A stretch of 64,000 bases of DNA from Pseudomonas huaxiensis (lineage in GTDB: Bacteria; Pseudomonadota; Gammaproteobacteria; Pseudomonadales; Pseudomonadaceae): positions 1 to 64,000 of the forward strand of contig NZ_QKVL01000015.1 in the NCBI RefSeq assembly GCF_003231275.1, written 5' to 3'. Within the stretch, counting starts at the first letter, position 1. Every line of letters starts with the position of its first letter. The notes beneath the pieces are model-generated. The model did no database searches. It was not told the DNA's origin and was given only the letters and a program-made list of their open reading frames with translations. Shown piece after piece: positions 43,151-51,722 of this stretch. Made by a program: the position numbers and the translations under genes.

Positions 43151-43393
43151 GAGATCGAGCCGCCCGCGCATCGCGAGCAAGCTCGCTCCTACAGTGGTTG
43201 CAACGTGCCGTGGCCTGTCAGAAGGGTGTTGCCCGCCCTTGGCGTTTGGCGAGGATTAGCGGGAAGGCTGCTGAGGTTGATTCGATACCGCGTCGTACAA
43301 ACAAGGCGCTCAACCATAGCCGGGCAGGCAGAGGCACGTTGCAACAACTGTAGGAGCGAGCTTGCTCGCGATGCGCGGGCGGCGCTCGATCTC
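43151..43393. repeat. Long REPIN-like element, copy 2
   Basis: The arms 43151-43209 and 43333-43393 are inverted copies (one mismatch, one 2-base indel) and share the REP core CGCGAGCAAGCTCGCTCC and the tail GGTTGCAACGTGCC with the element at 3589-3840. The centre is also related to that element, sharing CCTTGG, GGCTGCTGAGG-like and CAACCAT...GGCA stretches. It abuts the Fic-domain remnant. Confidence 0.75.
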
Positions 43394-43441
43394 AACGGCG
43401 CAGAGAAACTTCCGACATACACCTGTCGGCCATTACTCAGG

Positions 43442-43636
43442 AGGGACGGTAACGGACGGATCCATCGCTTCCTGATCAACGACACCCTCGCTCGCGACAA
43501 GGCCATACCAGACGGCGTGATCTTGACCGTCTCGGCCACCATCACCAGCTCAGCCGAATTCCGTGCAGGCTATGACCGCGCATTGGAGGTGTTCTCTCGT
43601 CCGCTCATACGACGGTATGCGAACACCTATCGGTAA
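43442..43636 (+). pseudogene. Remnant of a Fic-family (AMPylase) gene
   Basis: Only about 65 codons remain. RDGNGRIHRFLINDTLARD is the core of the Fic motif HPFxDGNGRxxR. The HPF part is lost (PLLRRDGNGR instead), so the catalytic His is missing. The downstream segment ATITSSAEFRAGYDRALEVF and SRPLIRRYANTYR then stop look like the helix that follows the Fic core in longer proteins. There is no start codon with a ribosome site, and the REPIN-like element lies immediately upstream. It is a decayed gene truncated at both ends. Confidence 0.65.
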
Positions 43637-43655
43637 GCCCAAGGAAGCCTTGGGC
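43637..43655 (-). terminator. Hairpin after creA
   Basis: GCCCAAGG (43637-43644) and CCTTGGGC (43648-43655) form a perfect stem with a 3-base loop, 8 bp past the creA stop. The T tract is poor. Confidence 0.5.
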
Positions 43656-43663
43656 CGGAGTGA

Positions 43664-44125
43664 TCACTGCGCCCAAGGCAAAATCGGAATCGCCGTCACC
43701 GCATTCTGCGGGCTGCCTTCGATCAGGCGGTCGCTGTACACCAGGTACACCAGCGTGTTGCGCTTCTTGTCGAGGAAGCGCACCACCTGCATGGTCTTGA
43801 ACACCAGCGAGGTGCGCTCCTTGAACACTTCCTCGCCATCCTTGAGCTGACCCTTGAAGTTGATCGGGCCGACCTGACGGCAGGCGATCGACGCTTCCGC
43901 GCGATCTTCTGCCAACCCCAGTCCGCCCTTCACGCCGCCAGTCTTGGCCCGCGACAGGTAGCAGGTCACGCCCTCGACCTTCGGGTCGTCGAACGCTTCG
44001 ACGACGATCCGGTCATTCGGCCCGACCAGCTTGAACACGGTGGACACCTGGCCGATTTCTTCAGCCGATACCAGTGCCGGCAAGGCCAGCAACGCAGCGA
44101 CAAACAGTCCTTTGATCACGCTCAT
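43664..44125 (-). CDS. creA: CreA-family periplasmic protein
   Basis: This 153-residue protein has a signal peptide ([19 protein letters not shown], cut near SAEE). The CreA family sequence follows: [20 protein letters not shown], then [20 protein letters not shown] and [20 protein letters not shown]. The molecular role is unknown even in E. coli. It starts 5 bp after the end of proB on the same strand, so it is probably cotranscribed with proB. Confidence 0.9.
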   Translation of the reverse strand: MSVIKGLFVAALLALPALVSAEEIGQVSTVFKLVGPNDRIVVEAFDDPKVEGVTCYLSRAKTGGVKGGLGLAEDRAEASIACRQVGPINFKGQLKDGEEVFKERTSLVFKTMQVVRFLDKKRNTLVYLVYSDRLIEGSPQNAVTAIPILPWAQ

Positions 44126-44130
44126 GTTCC

Positions 44131-45249
44131 TCAAACCAGAATCAGGTTGTCGCGGTGCACCAGCTCCGGCTCGGCGCTGTAGCCCAGCAGGCTCTCGATG
44201 GCATCCGACGGCTGGCCGATGATTTTCTGCGCTTCCAGGGCGCTGTAGTTGGCCAGGCCGCGGGCCACTTCCAGGCCGTCCGGGCCGACGCAAACCACCA
44301 TCTCGCCACGGCGGAAGCTGCCTTGCACGGTCTTCACACCCACCGGCAGCAAACTCTTGTTCGCTTGGCGCAGCGCTTGCACGGCACCAGCGTCCAGCAC
44401 CAGAGTGCCGCGAGTCTGCAAGTGGCCCGCCAGCCACTGCTTGCGCGCCGCCAGCATGCCGCGCTCAGGCGACAGCAGCGTGCCGATGCGCTCGCCGGCC
44501 TTGAGGCGATCCAGCACGCGCTCCAGGCGCCCGCCGATGATGATGGTGTGGGCGCCAGAACGGGCCGCGAGGCGTGCCGCGCGCAGCTTGGTCTGCATGC
44601 CGCCACGGCCCAGTGCACCGCCGGTACCGCCCGCCACGGCATCGAGGCTCGGGTCGTCGGCACGGGCTTCGTAGATCAGCTTGGCATCGGGGTTGTTGCG
44701 CGGATCGGCATCGAACATGCCGTCGCGGTCGGTAAGAATCACCAGCAGGTCGGCTTCGACCAGGTTGGCGACCAGCGCAGCGAGGGTGTCGTTGTCGCCG
44801 AAGCGGATTTCGTCGGTGACTACCGTGTCGTTCTCGTTGATCACCGGCACTACGCCCAGCTCCACCAGGGTGCGCAGGGTGCTGCGGGCGTTGAGGTAAC
44901 GCTTGCGGTCGGACAGGTCGTCGTGGGTCAGGAGGATCTGCGCGGTGTGCTTGCCGTGTTCGCCGAAGCTCGACTCCCAGGCCTGCACCAGGCCCATCTG
45001 GCCGATGGAAGCGGCCGCCTGCAACTCGTTCATCGCACTCGGTCGCTTGGTCCAGCCCAGACGGCTCATGCCGGCAGCCACGGCCCCGGAGGAGACCAGC
45101 ACCAACTCGACGCCCGCTTCACGCAGGGCCACCATCTGCTCGACCCAGACACCCATGGCCGCGCGATCCAGGCCCTTGCCATCCGCTGTCAGCAGGGCAC
45201 TGCCAATCTTCACGACCCAGCGCTGGGCACCTGTCACCTTGCTCCGCAT
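44131..45249 (-). CDS. proB: Glutamate 5-kinase ProB
   Basis: This 372-residue enzyme phosphorylates glutamate in the first step of proline synthesis. The amino-acid kinase domain covers about residues 8-255 ([65 protein letters not shown]). A C-terminal PUA domain covers about 280-360 ([40 protein letters not shown]). The length is standard. It follows obgE after a terminator-like hairpin and precedes creA. Confidence 0.97.
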   Translation of the reverse strand: MRSKVTGAQRWVVKIGSALLTADGKGLDRAAMGVWVEQMVALREAGVELVLVSSGAVAAGMSRLGWTKRPSAMNELQAAASIGQMGLVQAWESSFGEHGKHTAQILLTHDDLSDRKRYLNARSTLRTLVELGVVPVINENDTVVTDEIRFGDNDTLAALVANLVEADLLVILTDRDGMFDADPRNNPDAKLIYEARADDPSLDAVAGGTGGALGRGGMQTKLRAARLAARSGAHTIIIGGRLERVLDRLKAGERIGTLLSPERGMLAARKQWLAGHLQTRGTLVLDAGAVQALRQANKSLLPVGVKTVQGSFRRGEMVVCVGPDGLEVARGLANYSALEAQKIIGQPSDAIESLLGYSAEPELVHRDNLILV

Positions 45250-45297
45250 CTTCTTCCAACCTATCGATCTGTGTGGATTCTGTAGATTTTTTAGATA

Positions 45298-45325
45298 ACA
45301 AAACGCCGCTTGAAAAAGCGGCGTT
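45298..45325 (-). terminator. Terminator between obgE and proB
   Basis: AACGCCGCTT (45302-45311) and AAGCGGCGTT (45316-45325) form a perfect 10-bp stem with a GAAA loop. On the minus strand TTTTGTTATC follows. It lies 18 bp past the obgE stop. Confidence 0.8.
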
Positions 45326-45342
45326 CAGTGTACTGCAACGGA

Positions 45343-46581
<1,239 letters not shown>

Positions 46582-46715
46582 TCAGTCGGACGAGTTGAAT
46601 GACACAAAGACATAAGGCTCTTGCAAAAATGAGCGCGGCGGCCCCCGTCAACGACCGTAACAACCAGCGCCGGCAGCCCATACAAACAGCTTTGCAAGAG
46701 ACTCACCCCAAAAAC

Positions 46716-46748
46716 GAAAAAGCCCCGTCGCGAGACAGGGCTTTTCCA
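46716..46748 (-). terminator. Terminator of rplU-rpmA
   Basis: AAAAGCCC (46718-46725) and GGGCTTTT (46738-46745) pair around a 12-base loop that can pair further, giving a U-rich end on the minus strand. It starts just after the rpmA stop. Confidence 0.75.
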
Positions 46749-46760
46749 GCGATCGCACGA

Positions 46761-47018
46761 TTACTCGGCGACAACGCTCACGTAACGACGACCGAAGGCG
46801 CCTTTTACTTCGAACTTGATCTTACCCGCGATCTTGGCGAACAGGGTGTGATCCTTGCCCATGCCAACGCCGTAGCCAGCGTGGAATTGGGTGCCGCGCT
46901 GACGGACGATGATGTTGCCAGGGATGATAGCCTGGCCGCCATACATCTTCACGCCAAGGCGTTTGGCTTCTGAGTCGCGACCGTTACGGGTACTACCACC
47001 AGCTTTTTTGTGTGCCAT
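46761..47018 (-). CDS. rpmA: 50S ribosomal protein L27
   Basis: This 85-residue L27 begins [20 protein letters not shown] and contains [20 protein letters not shown], both family hallmarks. The N-terminus reaches the peptidyl-transferase centre. It follows rplU by 35 bp in the same operon and is followed by a terminator before obgE. Confidence 0.98.
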   Translation of the reverse strand: MAHKKAGGSTRNGRDSEAKRLGVKMYGGQAIIPGNIIVRQRGTQFHAGYGVGMGKDHTLFAKIAGKIKFEVKGAFGRRYVSVVAE

Positions 47019-47053
47019 GAGTTCAATTCTCCTGAAGGGGGATTAGGCTGAAA

Positions 47054-47368
47054 TTAAGCCTGAATACCGGTGATTTTGATCTCGGTGAACCACTGGCGGT
47101 GGCCCATACGCTTCATGTGGTGCTTACGGCGGCGGAACTTGATGATGCGCACTTTGTCGTGACGACCTTGCGAGATCACTTCAGCGACAACCTTGGCACC
47201 AGCAACGACTGGAGCGCCGATGTTCACGTCGTCGCCATTGGCGACCAGCAGAACGCGGTCGAAAGTAACGGATTCGCCAGTAGCGACTTCCAGTTTTTCG
47301 ATCTTCAGGTATTCACCTTCGGCGACTTTGTACTGCTTGCCACCGGTAACAATTACTGCGTAAGACAT
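47054..47368 (-). CDS. rplU: 50S ribosomal protein L21
   Basis: This 104-residue L21 begins [20 protein letters not shown] and carries the basic C-terminal [20 protein letters not shown]. The ATG at 47368 gives the standard length; the frame is open upstream but non-homologous. It is the first gene of the rplU-rpmA operon, with a sigma-70 promoter about 130 bp upstream. Confidence 0.98.
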   Translation of the reverse strand: MSYAVIVTGGKQYKVAEGEYLKIEKLEVATGESVTFDRVLLVANGDDVNIGAPVVAGAKVVAEVISQGRHDKVRIIKFRRRKHHMKRMGHRQWFTEIKITGIQA

Positions 47369-47499
47369 GGGTATTTCTCCAATAATCCTGCTCACCCAGC
47401 TCTTTATAGTAAGAATATTGGCTGGCATGGCTGCATAGGGCTGGAACGGCCCAGTGCAATTGCGTAAGGCAGGTGCTGCCCAGGAAGTTAGGGTGCGCG

Positions 47500-47528
47500 A
47501 TTGTACGCAAGCCCATCCGGCCTTGCAA
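47500..47528 (-). promoter_or_regulatory. Sigma-70 promoter of rplU-rpmA
   Basis: On the minus strand, TTGCAA (47528-47523) and TACAAT (47505-47500) are spaced by 17 bases. The long leader of about 125 bases before rplU could hold autoregulatory structure. Confidence 0.7.
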
Positions 47529-47558
47529 GTCCCGCCCCAGTGGCCCGGGCAGCGCGCC

Positions 47559-47587
47559 TTGACAGGCCGGGACCCGCGACCTAGCAT
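47559..47587 (+). promoter_or_regulatory. Sigma-70 promoter of ispB
   Basis: TTGACA (47559-47564) and TAGCAT (47582-47587) have a 17-base spacer. The expected transcription start near 47594 leaves a short leader and supports the ATG at 47620. Confidence 0.65.
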
Positions 47588-47619
47588 GCCGCGCAACCTA
47601 TATGGAGCACCTGTGGCCG

Positions 47620-48588
47620 ATGCAACCCCAAGCTTTCTACCGCGCGGTAGCGGACGACTTCAGCGCCGTTGACGAGATCATCAAGAAACAGCTGACTTCC
47701 CGCGTCCCGCTGGTATCGAAAATCGGCGACTACATCACCTCGGCCGGCGGCAAGCGCCTGCGTCCGCTGCTGGTGCTGCTCTGCGGCAAGGCTCTGGGCC
47801 GTGAAGGCGATGACCTGCGCCTGCTGGCTGCGACCATCGAGTTCCTGCACACCGCCACCCTGCTGCACGACGACGTGGTCGACATGTCCGGCATGCGCCG
47901 TGGCCGCTCCACCGCCAACGCCCTGTGGGGTAACGCGCCAAGCGTGCTGGTGGGCGACTTCCTTTATTCCCGCTCCTTCGAAATGATGGTCGAGCTGGGC
48001 TCGATGCCGGTCATGCAGATCCTCTCCAAGGCCACCCGCGTGATTGCTGAGGGCGAAGTGCTGCAACTGTCGCGGATCCGCGACGCCAGCACCACCGAAG
48101 AGATCTACATGGACGTCATCCGCGGCAAGACCGCGATGCTGTTCGAAGCCTCGACCCACAGCGCCGCCGCCCTGGCCGGCGCCAGCGAAGACCAGCGTGA
48201 AGCCCTGCGCACCTTCGGTGACCACCTGGGTGTGGCCTTCCAACTGGTCGACGACCTGCTCGACTACAAGGGCGACGCACAGGAGCTGGGCAAGAACGTC
48301 GGCGACGACCTGGCCGAAGGCAAGCCAACCCTGCCGCTGATCTACACCATGCGTGAAGGCACCCCGGAACAGGCTGCCCTGGTTCGCCAGGCGATCCAGA
48401 AAGGCGGGATCGAGGACCTGGAGCGCATCCGCGACGCGGTCGACGCTGCCGGCGCCCTGGACTACACCGCACAACTGGCCCGCGAATACGTGGCTCGCGC
48501 CATCGCCTGCCTGGACGTCTTGCCGGCCAGCGAATACCGCGACGCCCTGGTCGAGCTCAGCGAATTCGCCGTAGCCCGCACCCACTGA
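47620..48588 (+). CDS. ispB: Octaprenyl/polyprenyl diphosphate synthase IspB
   Basis: This 322-residue trans-prenyltransferase builds the ubiquinone side chain from FPP and IPP. The first Asp-rich motif is [15 protein letters not shown] (DDxxD with the following RRG), and the second is [25 protein letters not shown] near residue 40 is the IPP-binding region. ATG 47620 gives the usual Pseudomonas N-terminus [14 protein letters not shown]; an ATG at 47602 adds six residues but lies only about 8 bases from the expected transcript start. It is divergent from rplU. In Pseudomonas the product is usually the UQ-9 chain (nonaprenyl). Confidence 0.95.
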   Translation: MQPQAFYRAVADDFSAVDEIIKKQLTSRVPLVSKIGDYITSAGGKRLRPLLVLLCGKALGREGDDLRLLAATIEFLHTATLLHDDVVDMSGMRRGRSTANALWGNAPSVLVGDFLYSRSFEMMVELGSMPVMQILSKATRVIAEGEVLQLSRIRDASTTEEIYMDVIRGKTAMLFEASTHSAAALAGASEDQREALRTFGDHLGVAFQLVDDLLDYKGDAQELGKNVGDDLAEGKPTLPLIYTMREGTPEQAALVRQAIQKGGIEDLERIRDAVDAAGALDYTAQLAREYVARAIACLDVLPASEYRDALVELSEFAVARTH

Positions 48589-48598
48589 TACCCCTCCC

Positions 48599-48626
48599 GG
48601 CCCGTCGTCCGACGGGCCCGATTTTC
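48599..48626 (+). terminator. Terminator of ispB
   Basis: GGCCCGTC (48599-48606) and GACGGGCC (48611-48618) form an 8-bp stem with a GTCC loop, followed by CGATTTTCC. Confidence 0.75.
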
Positions 48627-48687
48627 CTCTGTCAGGCAAAACCCTATACAATGTGGGCTTTCTGCACGCATGACCTGAGGAAACTTA

Positions 48688-49029
48688 GTGAGCACCTTGC
48701 CACCCTGCCCCAAATGCAATTCCGAATACACCTATGAAGATGGCGCTCAACTGATCTGCCCCGAGTGCGCCCACGAGTGGTCCGCCAGCGGCGATGCCGA
48801 AGCGGCCAACGACGATGTGGTGAAGAAGGACTCCGTCGGCAACGTCCTGCAGGACGGCGACACCATCACCGTGATCAAGGACCTGAAGGTCAAAGGCACC
48901 TCGCTGGTGGTCAAGGTCGGCACCAAGGTGAAGAACATCCGCCTGTGCGATGGCGATCACGACATCGATTGCAAGATCGACGGCATCGGTCCGATGAAGC
49001 TGAAATCGGAATTCGTGCGCAAGGTCTGA
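48688..49029 (+). CDS. yjdM: YjdM/PhnA-type zinc-ribbon protein
   Basis: This 113-residue protein has an N-terminal zinc ribbon with two CxxC pairs ([25 protein letters not shown]). A PhnA-like beta domain follows ([37 protein letters not shown]). The start is GTG 48688, with GAGG 8 bases upstream. It was once called alkylphosphonate utilisation protein PhnA, but its role in phosphonate use is doubtful. It stands alone between ispB and the Fur-box gene. Confidence 0.9.
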   Translation: MSTLPPCPKCNSEYTYEDGAQLICPECAHEWSASGDAEAANDDVVKKDSVGNVLQDGDTITVIKDLKVKGTSLVVKVGTKVKNIRLCDGDHDIDCKIDGIGPMKLKSEFVRKV

Positions 49030-49116
49030 CCCCCTGCAAATCCGGAGGCGCGCCGCGACAAAGGCGCGCACCCCGGCAGAAAATGCAAAAAATTCCCAAT
49101 TGTCACTTGCTATTTT

Positions 49117-49138
49117 GATAATAAGAATTATTCTCATT
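49117..49138. promoter_or_regulatory. Strong Fur box before the 82-residue gene
   Basis: GATAATAAGAATTATTCTCA contains TAAGAAT-T-ATTCTCA (7-1-7) overlapping TGATAAT upstream. It sits in an AT-rich island 25 bp before the ATG. Confidence 0.8.
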
Positions 49139-49161
49139 GAACGCTTTCAAGGAGAATAGCC

Positions 49162-49410
49162 ATGACTTATCTGATCGACGCCTGGCTTGACCGCCCCCAA
49201 CCTTACCTGCGCATCCTCCACCGCGAGACCGGTGAAGTCTGTGCCGTGCTCGAAGAAGCGGCACTGGACGAACTGCGCGACCAGGGCGACCTGGATCTCA
49301 ATGGTCTGAATTCAAGTGAGCCGATCGTGCTCAAGGAACTGGTGAGGAACCTGTTCCTGTTCTGTTATGCACGGGCCTTGCGCCCGAACACCCCGCATAC
49401 CGGGTTCTGA
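49162..49410 (+). CDS. Small conserved protein, probably iron-regulated (PA4570-like)
   Basis: This is an 82-residue protein with no recognised domain or signal peptide. It begins MTYLIDAWLDRPQPYLRILH and has acidic stretches (LEEAALDELRDQGDLDLNGL). AAGGAGA lies 7 bases before ATG 49162. A strong Fur box covers the promoter region, so it should be induced by iron starvation. Its place after ispB matches PA4570 of P. aeruginosa, a gene of unknown function. The gene ends just before a perfect bidirectional hairpin shared with fklB. Confidence 0.8.
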   Translation: MTYLIDAWLDRPQPYLRILHRETGEVCAVLEEAALDELRDQGDLDLNGLNSSEPIVLKELVRNLFLFCYARALRPNTPHTGF

Positions 49411-49423
49411 TCGAAATACGAAA

Positions 49424-49456
49424 ATCGCGACGGTTCGGGCCCCGAACCGTCGCGAT
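49424..49456. terminator. Bidirectional terminator between the Fur-box gene and fklB
   Basis: ATCGCGACGGTTCGGG (49424-49439) is followed after one base by its exact reverse complement (49441-49456), a 16-bp stem between convergent genes. An A run precedes it. Confidence 0.75.
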
Positions 49457-49467
49457 CAGGGTGTGGC

Positions 49468-50085
49468 TTACAGAACGTCCAGCAGCTCGACGTCGAAGAC
49501 CAGAACGCTGTGCGGCGGGATGCTGCCAACGCCCTGGGCGCCGTAAGCCAGCTCGCTCGGCACGTACAGGCGCCATTTGCTGCCCGCGTTCATCAGTTGC
49601 AGGGCTTCGGTCCAGCCGGCGATCACGCCGCCAACCGGGAATTCTGCCGGCTGACCACGATCGTAGGAGCTGTCGAAGACAGTGCCGTCGATCAGGGTGC
49701 CGTGGTAGTGGGTGCGCACGTTGTCTTCACGGGTCGGCTTGGCGCCTTCACCAGCGGTCAGGACTTCGAACTGCAGGCCCGAGGCCAGGGTGGTGATGCC
49801 GTCACGCTTGGCGTTCTCAACCAGGAATTCCTTGCCGGATGCAGCGGCAGCTTCTGCCTTGGCAGCAGCTTCGGCCTGCATGACGTCACGGATAACCTTG
49901 AAGCTGGCGGACAGCTCTTCTTCGCTGACGCGGCTGGCCTGGCCAGAGAAGGCGTCGGTCAGGCCGGCGAGGATGGCTTCCAGGCTGACGCCCGGTGGCG
50001 GGTTGTCACGCAGTTGACCGCCCAGTTGACGGCCGATGCCGTAGCTGACGCGGGTTTCGTCGGTGGACAGGTTGATTTCGGACAT
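49468..50085 (-). CDS. fklB: FKBP-type peptidyl-prolyl isomerase FklB
   Basis: This 205-residue isomerase has an N-terminal dimerisation helix region (SYGIGRQLGGQLRDNPPPGV; AAKAEAAAASGKEFLVENAK) and a C-terminal FKBP domain from about residue 105. The domain contains VRTHYHGTLIDGTVFDSSYD, IAGWTEALQLMNAGSKWRLY and LAYGAQGVGSIPPHSVLVFD. There is no signal peptide, so it should be cytosolic like E. coli FklB (FKBP22). It lies downstream of the DUF6482-like gene on the same strand, corresponding to PA4572. Confidence 0.93.
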   Translation of the reverse strand: MSEINLSTDETRVSYGIGRQLGGQLRDNPPPGVSLEAILAGLTDAFSGQASRVSEEELSASFKVIRDVMQAEAAAKAEAAAASGKEFLVENAKRDGITTLASGLQFEVLTAGEGAKPTREDNVRTHYHGTLIDGTVFDSSYDRGQPAEFPVGGVIAGWTEALQLMNAGSKWRLYVPSELAYGAQGVGSIPPHSVLVFDVELLDVL

Positions 50086-50171
50086 TGGCTTGCTCCGCAG
50101 GAGGGCGCATAACCACTGCGCCCTTTATGAAAAGGGCCAGCAGCCTAGCACACTGCGGCGAAGCAGTTCAG

Positions 50172-50477
50172 CTACCAGGCGGAACGACGCGGCAGGGGCA
50201 GCTTGAGGTCTTCTTCGGCGAGATCGGCCATGCCGCACATTTCGTCCTGCACCGACCAATGCACGAGGTTCAGCGGCAACGCTGGCAAGCCCTCCAGCAG
50301 GTGGTGCGCCTCGACCATCGAATGCACTTTCAAACGGGTGCCCTGGATGTTGGTCAGCGGGTGCGCGTGACCACTGCATCGCGCTTCAAGCAGGAAATCA
50401 CCGCCTTCGATGGCGATCAGGTTGAGTTCCTCGACACGGCCCGCGCGGGCCTGCGTGTTCAATTCGTACAGGTTCAT
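50172..50477 (-). CDS. Conserved small protein (PA4573-like, DUF6482 candidate)
   Basis: This 101-residue protein begins MNLYELNTQARAGRVEELNL and contains CSGHAHPLTNIQGTRLKVHS and LVHWSVQDEMCGM. ATG 50477 has GAGGT 6 bases upstream; an in-frame ATG at 50501 is less likely. No catalytic motif is seen. Its place next to fklB matches PA4573. The DUF assignment is tentative. Confidence 0.7.
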   Translation of the reverse strand: MNLYELNTQARAGRVEELNLIAIEGGDFLLEARCSGHAHPLTNIQGTRLKVHSMVEAHHLLEGLPALPLNLVHWSVQDEMCGMADLAEEDLKLPLPRRSAW

Positions 50478-50550
50478 GACACTACCTCGCAACTGGAACA
50501 TTCGAGCGACCGTTCATTTTTTGTACAGCACGCCACAAAGTACAAGCCAA

Positions 50551-50588
50551 AAACGCAACCGCCCGTCCGTTTTGCAACGGACGGGCGG
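50551..50588 (-). terminator. Terminator of the UPF0114 gene
   Basis: CCGCCCGTCCGTT (50559-50571) and AACGGACGGGCGG (50576-50588) form a perfect 13-bp stem. On the minus strand TGCGTTTTT follows. Confidence 0.85.
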
Positions 50589-50613
50589 TGGATGACGCGC
50601 TTACCAGCAGCAA

Positions 50614-51102
50614 TCAGTGCTTGGTGAGCTTGTCCAGGTAACCCATGGCGAAGGCCGAAATCACGAAGGTCATGTGGATGATCACATACCACATCAGGTA
50701 GTCGGACTTGATGTTCTGGGCGTCCATGAACACCCGCAGCAGGTGGATCGAGGAAATTGCCACGATTGACGCAGCCACTTTCATCTTCAGCGAAGACGAG
50801 TCCATCTTGCCGAGCCAGCTGAGCTTTTCCTTGCTTTCATCGATGTCCAGTTGCGAGACGAAGTTCTCGTAGCCGGAGATCATCACCATCACCAGCAGAC
50901 CGCCCACCAGCGCCATGTCGATCAGCGACAGCAGCACCAGGATCAGGTCGGATTCGGCCAGGGAAAAGACATTCGGCAGAACGTGGAAGATCTCCTGGAA
51001 GAACTTCAATGCCAGCGCCAGCAAGCCCAGCGACAATCCAAAGTAGATCGGTGCGAGCAGCCAGCGCGAGGCGTACATCGCATTTTCGATAAAGCGTTCC
51101 AT
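50614..51102 (-). CDS. UPF0114 family membrane protein (YqhA-like)
   Basis: This 162-residue protein has four hydrophobic segments ([80 protein letters not shown]) and the family signature YENFVSQLD. It matches the TIGR00645/YqhA family in length and pattern. The function is unknown, though distant resemblance to channel-like proteins has been noted for the family. ATG 51102 with AGGTGA upstream is chosen over GTG 51114. Confidence 0.9.
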   Translation of the reverse strand: MERFIENAMYASRWLLAPIYFGLSLGLLALALKFFQEIFHVLPNVFSLAESDLILVLLSLIDMALVGGLLVMVMISGYENFVSQLDIDESKEKLSWLGKMDSSSLKMKVAASIVAISSIHLLRVFMDAQNIKSDYLMWYVIIHMTFVISAFAMGYLDKLTKH

Positions 51103-51235
51103 TGAGCTAGTCACCTGAAGGCGGGGGAAAATCGAGCGGGAGTATATCAGCCAGACGTGTGGGAAAAAGCCCGCGACGCGCTGCCGCAGGCACGGGAAAG
51201 ATCCCGAAGGATTCGGGATCTGGAAGGATCAGACG

Positions 51236-51553
51236 TCAGCCAACGTGATGCACGTGCCCGCCGTTGACGCGTCGTAACTGTGCCTGGAGGTGAACGCACC
51301 AGATCTGCGGATCGTTCGCCACCGTGTAACCGTGGAGGGTCAGACTGTCGACAATCGCATCGAGCACCGACTCGGCCACGAACGGACCGTGAAACGGCCC
51401 TTGGGCCTTGATGGCGGAAGGCTGTTCGCCAGCCATGCCGGCGGCGAAAAGCAGCGTCCACATGCCATTGTCTCCGGCCAGCGGACGAATGCTGCACTCA
51501 ATGCGGGTCACCAGGCCCAGGCATTGGCGGGTAAGGCTGAGGCTGCGCGGCAT
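51236..51553 (-). CDS. Conserved small protein of unknown function (PA4575-like)
   Basis: This 105-residue protein begins MPRSLSLTRQCLGLVTRIEC and continues LAGDNGMWTLLFAAGMAGEQ and PFVAESVLDAIVDSLTLHGY. It has no signal peptide and no recognised domain. Codon use and reading-frame length support a real gene, and the position between UPF0114 and the Lon-like protease matches PA4575. ATG 51553 is chosen because the conserved-looking part begins there. Confidence 0.65.
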   Translation of the reverse strand: MPRSLSLTRQCLGLVTRIECSIRPLAGDNGMWTLLFAAGMAGEQPSAIKAQGPFHGPFVAESVLDAIVDSLTLHGYTVANDPQIWCVHLQAQLRRVNGGHVHHVG

Positions 51554-51722
51554 GGCGACGACCCTCGGAAAGATCTCGTTCAACCTTCGACCACAAGGCT
51601 GTTCCGTCCTGCACCGACGACTATCCATGCCCTGAAGAATAGAAGAAAACCGCCGCCGGCAAGCGAGTGCCGGCAAGCGGGCGCCGAATGGTCATGACAA
51701 CACGGCGCCCGCAATGTTTCCC

